This document shows positions 1 through 8,300 of a DNA stretch of 36,129 nt, piece after piece (position 1 is the stretch's first letter; every line of letters starts with the position of its first letter). A program made the translations under genes and the position numbers. Below the pieces are notes generated by a model. The model was not told the origin of the DNA and did no database searches. It saw only the letters and a program-made list of their open reading frames with translations. This DNA comes from a virus. The DNA is taken from the IMG/VR virus record IMGVR_UViG_3300032053_014236, positions 1 through 36,129 of that record. One strand, given 5' to 3'.

Positions 1-42
1 ATCGGTGGCAAGTGTGTCATCCCCGTACATAGGAGGAAAATC

Positions 43-258
43 ATGGCAGAAGTTACAGACATCAGTCCAGTAGTAAAACCCATGCCTCAACAGATCATCA
101 TCGAGGTTATTGGGGAACAGGCCCGCATCAATATCAGTGGCCTCGAACCGCTCCAGGTGATCATGCTGATGTCCCAATTTATCGGCATGATGGCTAATGA
201 AATCAAAAAAAATCAGGGATCAGCTCCCCATATAGTGATCCCGGGGGTGATGAGATGA
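43..258 (+). CDS. Small hypothetical protein, 71 residues
   Basis: I do not recognise this protein. It is preceded by a strong ribosome binding site (AGGAGG, eight bases before the ATG), which supports the start. The N-terminal third is Pro/Val-rich, the middle (about residues 18-50) alternates beta-like and amphipathic helical stretches, and the C terminus is Ile/Val/Pro-rich. No membrane segment is convincing. Its stop codon overlaps the next start in an ATGA arrangement, so it should be translationally coupled to the 49-residue gene and through it to the transporter gene. It is the first complete gene of a plus-strand operon that runs against the virion genes. The reading frame is open back to base 1, but the Shine-Dalgarno sequence makes the annotated ATG the natural choice. 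Confidence 0.75.
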   Translation: MAEVTDISPVVKPMPQQIIIEVIGEQARINISGLEPLQVIMLMSQFIGMMANEIKKNQGSAPHIVIPGVMR

Positions 259-404
259 ATGAAATAAAAAACCGTTTACTGAAGAAACAGAGGGATTTGA
301 GCCTCCCATTGATCAAGTGGTTGATTTCTATTTTGTTACCTGGGTACCATCTCCGAGGTAACCCATGCCGTCGTGCCAATAAGGAAGTGGAGCAAACCGC
401 ATGA
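255..404 (+). CDS. Small basic hypothetical protein, 49 residues
   Basis: A short frame between the 71-residue gene and the transporter gene. It starts in an ATGA overlap with the gene before and ends in an ATGA overlap with the gene after, which is the main support for it. The product is basic at both ends (Lys/Arg-rich at residues 5-13 and 34-43) with a hydrophobic stretch at about residues 18-31 (motif LIKWLISILLPGY) that could sit in or on a membrane. One possibility is a small partner of the transporter, but this is a guess from position only. I recognise no family. Confidence 0.55.
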   Translation: MNEIKNRLLKKQRDLSLPLIKWLISILLPGYHLRGNPCRRANKEVEQTA

Positions 405-1552
405 ATTGGTTCTTCATCTTAAGTGCAGCCGTATATTTCCTGCAAGGGATCGAGGGTCTTCCCGGACTAGCAATCTCCCTGTGGCTCAAGGAAACAATCC
501 ATTTGCAGGATTTCGAACTACAGCGCATGATGTCCTATATCACCATAGCGTGGATGGTAAAGCCACTATGGGGATACCTGGTTGATTTTCACAGTACCAA
601 GCGCCGGTGGGTCGCCATCTCGATCCTTACCGGGATTATGATCATGTCATTATTGGGGATGAGTAATTTTGGAGTGTCCAATCTATGGTTACTCGTTGGA
701 CTCATGGCGGCCCTCAATTGGACTATGGCTATCAGGGACGTAGCCAACGATGGCATTGCCTGCGTGGTGGGTAAGCAAACCGGTACAACCGGTAAATTTC
801 AATCCATCCAATGGGGCGCAGTCACTTTCGCAGGACTCCTGGCTATCCTCGGTGGGGGGTACATTGCTACACACTTCACATTCCAAACAGGATACCTCCT
901 CCTAATACCTCTCTTAGCTGCAGGAGGGTACATATTGTGTCGCGTTCCGAAGCTGGAAGGTGTGGATACGCGGGTACCCATGAAGATGTCGGACTATCGG
1001 TTACTCTTGCGCAAGGATTTTCTTGTCCTGGTGCTATTCGTGTGGCTCTTTAATACAGCTCCATCCTTCAGTGCACCCTTGTTTTATAAACAACGAGATG
1101 TTTTTCATTGGTCACCCATGATGATCGCGTACCTGGGGGTATTCGTCTCCATTTTGGATTTAATAGGGGCATGGGTCTATTCCAAATATTGCAAAGTGCT
1201 TCCGATCAAAAAGATCCTGGTATGGTCCATTCTGGTGTTCTCTCCAACCACCCTATGCTATCTGCATTACACGCCGGTCACGGCATGGATATATTCCGGC
1301 ATATTCGCCACAATTGGCATGGTCGTCTTTCTTGTGTGCATGGATTTCATGGCAAGGAAATCGATCGATGGATTGGAGGCCACCAGCTTCGCCATGCTAT
1401 GTAGTGTCAGCAATTTTGGAGCTTGGTGTTCAGCGCAAATGGGGAGTTACTGTCTGGAGTGGTGGGGATTGAATACCACCATCTTCATTAACGCAGCTTT
1501 CGGGTTGCTGGCCTTGGGGGTTGTGCCGTTCTTAAAGTGGGATGAGAAATGA
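401..1552 (+). CDS. Major facilitator superfamily transporter, BT1 (folate-biopterin) type
   Basis: A 383-residue integral membrane protein with about twelve hydrophobic segments, for example residues 4-27, 43-62, 70-87, 95-112, 141-160, 165-182, 206-225 and 360-378. BT1-like signs are the N-terminal FLQGIEGLPG stretch, WMVKPLWGYLVD after helix 2 followed by basic residues (KRRW), an RDVANDG motif where the family has a conserved DxxxD element, and FNTAPSFSAPLFYKQ in helix 7. Known family members carry folates, pterins or related small molecules, and PucC proteins help assemble photosynthetic complexes. The substrate here is unknown. It is shorter than typical BT1 members (about 450-500 residues) but has both six-helix halves and no visible break. 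It overlaps its neighbours by ATGA at both ends. A transporter next to phage structural genes is unusual; I infer an auxiliary metabolic gene or a superinfection or nutrient-uptake role. Confidence 0.85.
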   Translation: MNWFFILSAAVYFLQGIEGLPGLAISLWLKETIHLQDFELQRMMSYITIAWMVKPLWGYLVDFHSTKRRWVAISILTGIMIMSLLGMSNFGVSNLWLLVGLMAALNWTMAIRDVANDGIACVVGKQTGTTGKFQSIQWGAVTFAGLLAILGGGYIATHFTFQTGYLLLIPLLAAGGYILCRVPKLEGVDTRVPMKMSDYRLLLRKDFLVLVLFVWLFNTAPSFSAPLFYKQRDVFHWSPMMIAYLGVFVSILDLIGAWVYSKYCKVLPIKKILVWSILVFSPTTLCYLHYTPVTAWIYSGIFATIGMVVFLVCMDFMARKSIDGLEATSFAMLCSVSNFGAWCSAQMGSYCLEWWGLNTTIFINAAFGLLALGVVPFLKWDEK

Positions 1553-1628
1553 ATATGAAAAGGTGGGTCGGAACAAGACTGAAATGGTGGGCCATCCCCC
1601 AAGACCAGGAAATATTGCAATTGCATGA
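1542..1628 (+). CDS. Possible 28-residue leader ORF before the sigma-like gene
   Basis: A short frame that starts inside the last codons of the transporter gene and whose TGA stop overlaps the ATG of the sigma-region-4-like frame (ATGA at 1625-1628). The product is basic at its N terminus and ends in HPPRPGNIAIA. Read end to end with the following frame, the two halves look like they could be parts of one longer protein, so a frameshift or a sequencing error is possible. I see no classical slippery heptamer at the junction. The competing frame at 1549-1707 starts in an ATGA overlap with the transporter, so the choice is uncertain. Confidence 0.3.
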   Translation: MRNEYEKVGRNKTEMVGHPPRPGNIAIA

Positions 1629-1795
1629 TGCTGATCAAGGTCACCCAGGAAGATTTCACCCTCAAGGAAATCGCGACAATGTATGGGTTAACTCCATGGG
1701 GTGTTGATAAGATGGCACAGAAGGCCATAGGTAAATTGCTCAAGGAACATGAGACTCTTTTGAGGGAGATTCAATGGGAAAAATCCGTAAGGTAA
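1625..1795 (+). CDS. Sigma-70 region 4-like helix-turn-helix protein, 56 residues
   Basis: The product contains FTLKEIATMYGLTPWGVDKM followed by a basic AQKAIGKLLKEH helix. This matches the layout of sigma-70 region 4: an acidic-aromatic lead, a first helix ending in a small residue, a G-L/V-T turn, a recognition helix, then a KAxxKL helix. In full sigma factors this part binds the -35 promoter element; free-standing versions occur in phages and can act as transcription regulators or small terminase-like DNA binders. There is no strong Shine-Dalgarno sequence at a good distance, and two ATG codons stand in tandem (1625 and 1628), so translation probably depends on coupling to an upstream frame. 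It overlaps the next gene by 22 bases. The domain call is moderately firm; its role is inferred. Confidence 0.6.
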   Translation: MMLIKVTQEDFTLKEIATMYGLTPWGVDKMAQKAIGKLLKEHETLLREIQWEKSVR

Positions 1796-2034
1796 CGACA
1801 ATCTGGAAAACCCGAGAAGGCAAGAAGATCCGTATCTGCGACATGACGGATGAACACTTACTGAATGCCATTAAGTTTTGTGAGCTCAGGGCAAAACAGA
1901 TTAAGAACACTGTTCCATATCCAAATTTTAACGGAGAGATGGCTCAAATGTGCGCGGAGGATGAACCGGCCCTGATGGATCTTTATCTGGAATTAGAACG
2001 CAGGGGCTTAGAAAAATTGCCCCTTTATACCTAA
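1774..2034 (+). CDS. Small hypothetical phage protein, 86 residues
   Basis: A small, probably soluble protein with a good ribosome binding site (GAGGGAGA five bases before the ATG) lying inside the end of the sigma-like gene. The N terminus is basic with a beta-like stretch (WKTREGKKIRICDMTDEHLL), followed by a helix with LLNAIKFCELRAKQ and a C-terminal acidic helix containing LMDLYLELERRG. The WKTxxG...I...MTDxHLLNAI pattern is one I associate with small uncharacterised phage proteins, but no function is known to me. It is the last plus-strand gene; its stop overlaps the stop of the convergent membrane-protein gene. Confidence 0.7.
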   Translation: MGKIRKVTTIWKTREGKKIRICDMTDEHLLNAIKFCELRAKQIKNTVPYPNFNGEMAQMCAEDEPALMDLYLELERRGLEKLPLYT

Positions 2035-2303
2035 AGGTGCATCCTGATGATACTCCAAACGATGGCTCCCGCAGCCAATACGAAAGATATGGCAACAGGA
2101 TAAACAAAATACTTCTGGAATTTATCATGATGGGCCAAATGGTTACCGAGTGTGATCTCAACCGTATTCAACGTCACAGACATGGCAGTCAATTTGTCTG
2201 TCAATTTGCCACAAATACTATCCATCCGATCCATGAGGACATCACCCCTGTCTGCCCTGATATCATCCCTGGCTTCTCTGCTGGTTCTGAGATCGTTTTC
2301 CAT
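2031..2303 (-). CDS. Small coiled-coil and single-membrane-segment protein, holin/antiholin (XhlA)-like topology
   Basis: A 90-residue protein with a charged N terminus (residues 1-28), a predicted amphipathic coiled-coil stretch (about 29-60) and one C-terminal membrane segment (about 66-86, FVYPVAISFVLAAGAIVW) ending in a short basic tail. This order, helix then C-terminal anchor, resembles XhlA-type hemolysin/holin accessory proteins used in host lysis, but sequence identity is not strong enough to be sure. The start codon overlaps the stop of the giant gene (TAATG), so it is coupled to it and is the last gene of the late block, a common place for lysis genes. No endolysin is visible nearby. 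Alternatives are a small membrane anchor for an ejected protein or a superinfection-exclusion factor. Confidence 0.6.
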   Translation of the reverse strand: MENDLRTSREARDDIRADRGDVLMDRMDSICGKLTDKLTAMSVTLNTVEITLGNHLAHHDKFQKYFVYPVAISFVLAAGAIVWSIIRMHL

Positions 2304-5300
2304 TAGAAGTTTCCCTTCTGCTTATACTCCATGTAACTCTCCTCCGGCTTCATCGCCTGCCGCATGGACGCCATATTAATCGGAGATATAAGACCTTTGA
2401 ATTTCATTACATCCAAATTGTATTTTTGGATGTCTCGCCTGATGGTACCAAACTCGCTTCCCGTTGACGCGGTGCGAAGGCGTTTCAAGATATCCTGTTT
2501 TTGTTTGCTGTAATGTTCCTGCATGTTCGAGAAGGATCTACGTTCCTGGGATACCTCGGCCATCCTGGCCGGCCTAAATCCAATGGCCTGTCCAACCGTT
2601 TCCGTTGTGGTAGGAACAATCGGACGACCCTTTTCATCAAGTATGGGCTTCCCGGATGCCGTCCGGACACCCTGCTTAGATAGCCTGGCTGCCTTCAGGG
2701 GCGCTTCTGCACCGACCGGGGCCATTGCCTCGACCATCCTGGCGTAATCTCCGTTTGAGGCGCTATTTACGGCCTGTACGCCCTTATCTATGAGCCCACC
2801 CCATACTCCAAAGACAGAATCTTGGACCGGTCCACCAATTCCCGGGATGGGAATGCCAATCTTGATGGATCCGGACAAGTCAAATCCTATGAGGGCCGGC
2901 AAACCTTGCATCCCAACATCGGCCAACATCTCACCACCGACTTTCTTCATGGCTTTGCGCATGTTGGATCGATATGGCACGCCAAACATCTTCTCTGCCT
3001 CTTCCAGGATGTCATCGAGGAATGGAAACGCTGCGAGCCCACCGAAGAGTACGATAAATGCAAGAGACCGCATCATCATGTCCAGGGCAATTCGGTCTTC
3101 CTTGCTCTTCATAAAATATTTCAATGATAACAGATAGTTATGTCTGAAACTCTGGAAAACGTACCCAAGTCCCATGACCTTACCGGCTGCAGTACCATCA
3201 CGAAGCAACTGCGGGGTATTGCTGGCGCCATAAGCGTAATGGGACATATTCACGAATTCCCGGGATGCCAGGAATGCCTGATCCGCGTTCATCCCGGCCT
3301 TGGTATACATCCTGTATCCGGCCAGGTAGGCCACCTTCCGGTTGAACCTTTCCATACCAGCAAACGGAAGGGACATGATATCGAGAACCTTCTGAAAAGA
3401 GTTTTTGGCCCAGCTCCCCGAGATCCTACCCCTGATCGAGTTGAGGTAGTTGGCCATGGTCTCACCCTTTTCCCAAGCTACCTGCAACATTGCTTTTTCG
3501 GATGCAGAATAATTGCCGGATACCACATCCTTCATGGCCTTCATGATGTAGGCAGATCCACTCCCCTTGACCTTGTTATCCTTCATCAAGCGGGATAGGA
3601 TCGGAATGGCGGTCACGAAATTCTGTGTCATCTGTACCGGGACCATCCGTAGGTTGGCGGCGAGATACCACGTGTACGGGATGGTCTTCAGGGCGTTGAT
3701 TTTTCGATCGATCGAATCAGGGTTACGCATCATATCGCGCATGTACCGCGTGGCATATTCGTACAAACCCTGTTGGCCTGTCGCATGAATATCTGTCAGA
3801 GCATCGTGAAAGTCAAAAGCGGCTTCCAACTTACTCATACTTCCGGCGAGCCCCTTCATGTAATTGACGAATACCTCTTCGAGATGTTCGGTTTGATACC
3901 CCTTGATTGCCTCGCCCACGCGCCGGTGCATGTACTTCTGTTTGAATCCACGGGCCGCAATTTCATCATTGACGGCTCCAAGTACGTGCTTCATCAGTAA
4001 GTCGGCCTGTTCGGAGTCGATATAACCACCAGATTGGGCTCGTTCCATGGCCTTTTGCAGGAAGGCTTCCGTGACCGGTATATCCAAAAATCCAAAGATA
4101 TGTTCCGGCACGCCGCGTTCCATGGTCTTTTCCACAGTGAGATCAGGATATGCCCTGGTCATTTCCATGCGGCCCATCTCGGCCTGGGTGGCATTCTCAA
4201 AACGACGAGCATCAATATTGTATTTTTCTCCATCCGGACCCATCTCGAAAGCGCGGACCACATATTCTCCGCGACCACGTTCACGGGGTAAATAAAATTC
4301 GATGGAATTAAGATCCTGTTCCAACTTAGCAATATCTGCCAATTTGGTTTGTGTATATTTCACAGCCGATACGAACGCTTTTTGCACCTTAGCATCGGCG
4401 CTCACGATCACCGTGGTAGGATCAATATTCTCCTGTACGACACGATTCATCTCTGCGAACCATGGTTGTTTGATATTAATTTTGAATGTGATCTCCTTGA
4501 GCCGTCTGGTAGCAAACTCAATGGCCTTCTTGAATCCATTTCTCCACCCATTATAACCTGCGACTTCATCCGGAGTCAAATTACGTCCAATCAATTCCCT
4601 TGCCTTGGTCTGGAGACGTTCCGCCGTATCCAGGTAAATGCCCTGGTTGTCAGACCAGACGATAATCTTATTCAATGCATCTCGGTTAAGATTCTCTTTC
4701 AGAAATGGATTATCACCTGTGTTTGTGATCGGATCCTTGAGCAATAAGATGGTATCACTACTTCTTTTGTCCTGTCTATCCAACTGAACATTGAACATTC
4801 TCTTGAATTCGGGATGTTCAACACCAATCCAGAACGGGTTAGATAACATGGCCTCGGTGGCCTTCAGGTCCCTCATCGGCTGTTCCGCAAAATTTTTATT
4901 CTTGTTGCGCATGGCGGTATACAGATTTCCAAAATTCAATACCGTATGGGCTGCACTGGTATCGTCAGGAGTGGCACCAGTACGCATAACGAAACGTTCC
5001 GTAGGCAGGCCTGTCTTCCATGCACTGGCCTCTGCCAACTGTCTCAGGGAAGCATACCTTTGCATTTCCCCTTTGAAGCGATCATCGGCGATCAACTGCC
5101 TACTGCGATTTAGGTAGACCTGAATGTCAGTTTCGGTTAGATTCATCTGAACACCGAAGATCTTATAAACCATATCTTTCACCAATGTCACGAATTCACG
5201 CCATAACATTGGGTCAGATCTAGTCTCCGCGAGTTGCGCGATCTTCTCTCCGGCCGCAATCATCTTACTGTCCTGGCTTCCCGGGATAAGACGATAGGCT

Positions 5301-8300
5301 GTGTAGATTTCAGATAAACCCTCCTCGCCACCATACAGTTTAAAAACCTTGCTATAGAAGGGAGCCAATCGTTTAAAACCGATGACTCTTTCAATCCCAA
5401 AGTGTCCGAACAATTCGTGGGCAATAGACTTATTGAGATCGGTATGACTCGTCTGATTGCCAGCGATGATCCATAATGTCCTTGTTTCTCGATCAAAAAA
5501 CGCCTTATCGGTGGGTTTTAAATTGACATTGGCCCTACGGATCTGTCCTGGTATGGCGTCATAATTTTCTACGGCCATCCCCCGCAACGCAGCCTTGGGA
5601 ATATCGATCAAAATATTATCCAGGGATTGCTGCACTTCCTGGAGGGCAATGCCCTTACCTTGGATCTCGGGTCCAGCAAGGCGGCGCTCGCTCATCCTGA
5701 ACCTCCCCTCCGCTAATAGTTTCCCTTCCTCTATAGTTCTGGAGGTTCCTATTTTGAGTGCTCCTATGCGACCTTTTGCATCAGCACCCCATTCCGATAC
5801 CTCGAATGTGACACCCTTTCGCTGAATAATATATTTGTCTTTTCCGTCCACAACACCAACGTATAATCCCCTGTCTTCGGCATGCCAGGCTACGTTCTTA
5901 TTTGCACTGACCTGCCCAACCAACCCCCGCCTCTCTGAGAAGCGGGGTAGTATAGGAGCGGGGCTGGTCTGGACATTGACTAATTGATTTTCCGGAGTTT
6001 GGAGCTGTTCTAATCCAAACTTGAAAATAGCATCGGAAAAATCTCTATGCAGATCCTCATTCGTATGGAATGATTTCTCGATTTTATTTTCATCGGCATC
6101 GGTCAGAGAAGTTGATTTGATCACTTCCGATAACGGTGTGCCTTTGTAGACGGCCAAGTTGTAGGCGTTCACGTGGGAAATGATATCACGGTTCTGGTAC
6201 AGGAAATTCAACGTATTCTGATACGTCTGTACCGTCTCCTCGGGCATGCCAATGATGATGTTCGGCACTACCTTGAGACCATTCTCGCGAGCCCGCTGCA
6301 TAGCCTGATCAATCTGTTGTTTCGTGTGCGGTTTACTGTAATTTTTTAGGATATCATTATTGTATGACTCTACCCCTAACTCAACATATTGAATGCCGGA
6401 CTTGCCCAGGAAGTCATCATTCAATTTTACAAATTGAGATGCCGTGGTCTGAATAATGAATCCCTGGAAATCGGGATTGGCAGCTTTCATCTCGTCATAG
6501 ATCTCTGCCAACATGGTATAATTCGACGCCTGCCCGAATGTCTTGTCATTCAGATAGACCAACCGGGCTCCAAGACGCTTAAACGACTCTACCTGGCGTC
6601 TGATATTATCAGGTGTTGTTTCCTTGAGGGATCCGTGGGGTTTCACATCACAGAATTTGCAATTGAATAGGCAACCCTCTGATAACACTAACCTTGGGAT
6701 TACTTCACTTCCTTCGAAGTGTCGGTAATTTGTCCCGGGATTGAATTTGTATCCTTCGTTACGAACAAAATCTGCCATATTGTCATAAATGGCTACATTC
6801 GTGGATGCACCAAAGAGCGCCCTAAGATCCACATAGCCACCAACGGCCACCCTACCCTTGTAACCATCGGCGATCTGCTTGACCATATCCTTATTGACAT
6901 CCAGGACAGAAAAAGCCACCGTTTTGTACTTGGCGTCGCTCAGGAATTTTATGGCCTCATCAATATTCCTCACGACATAAACATCGGTATTGGGCATACT
7001 GTTGGCAGCCACCGAAATCCATTGTGGTATTTCCCAAAAGTCTCTCGGGTGTTTAAACCCTGGCCTACGATTATTATATAGTTCATCATAGTACGCCCGG
7101 TCTATACCTGTCTGCGTTTCCTTGGGGTTGATCAATTCATTGGAAATCTGTACGAGAAGAACGCTGTTCGCATTGGTGTTACCCTTGCCTTGGCGTACCC
7201 ATACGTTACCCTGACCGGGCTCACCCTCTCGGTACAGCATGGATGGGGTGTGACCACCTATGGATATAGGATTATTGGGTCGGTTCTGTTCCGGGGCCAA
7301 TATCTGTTTTCCATCCAGGGTTTCACCACCAATCATTTGTTTTGGTTTTGAAATTAGACGGCTGGCTACTCCTAATCCGTTGTACCACCGTTCTTCGCTA
7401 TCTTCTTGAAGGACCTGGTTGCCTCCAGCGCGGCCTGCGAGCTGCCCTCCGGTGGCCTGAAGAGCGTTATTGCCTTGCCGAAATCGAGACCCGCCTTTTC
7501 CCATATTTCCGAAATTGTTCTGTAACTCTGTAAGAGCGTCTCCGTGTTTTTCATAGAATAACCTTCCTTCGTTTTCAAGACGAGTTAGTTGAGCATGGGT
7601 CATCTGAGTATAGAGCCTGGCCACTTCCAGGGCAAAATCCTCATTGTGTTTAGACACCCTACGATGAGCCAATTCATGCACAAAAGTATGTGTGAGGTTG
7701 GACGACATGGCCTGCAGCTTTGGATATGTTGCACCTACAACCGATTTCCATTCATCCGTCATGATCAATGCATGGGTGATAGCGAATGGGTTCAGGGCAA
7801 ATATCTCATGTCCGGTAACCTTCGGATTTGATCTAAATCCGTGTACCTTGGGATCCACCGTGATGGCCAGATCTAATTTTCCTCCACCAATCTTATCAAC
7901 GATCACCTGGAATGATTGGAAGAGATTGGCCATGTCGGAGATCAATTCCTGATGATTCATAACCAATGCTTTTGCAGCATCGAATTCTGCCTGATCAACG
8001 AATGGTATAAGCACTCTAGTACCATTGATGATAGGAGAATTTTGGATCATGGCAGCGAAGGCTTTCTTAGAGCTTTCGTATTCCTCGGAGTTAACCTCGT
8101 TTATTTTTTCATTAATCCTGGCCTCAACCCCCTTGCGTATTTCTTCGTTCATCGTTGTTCTATTACGCAGGAATGGGTAATTGATGGAAAGTACGTCTGG
8201 TGTTTTGGTAAAATTAACAACAGCTTTCCAATTGGCCACCTTGCGAAGACCGGTCGTATTATACGCATATTCAGGGTCCATTCCAAATAGAGCCAATCCT

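Noticed and set aside
1-42. Possible end of an upstream gene before the first ORF
   Set aside because: A frame stopping at 30-32 exists, but ten codons are too few to judge.
1549-1707. 52-codon frame beginning on the transporter stop (ATGA)
   Set aside because: It has an attractive coupled start, but its second half has no protein-like pattern and runs opposite in frame to the sigma-like domain. Kept only as an alternative start region.
6820-6990. Cobalamin binding by the segment before the radical-SAM core
   Set aside because: The fold pattern fits, but the DxHxxG cobalamin motif is missing, so only 'B12-binding-like' is claimed.
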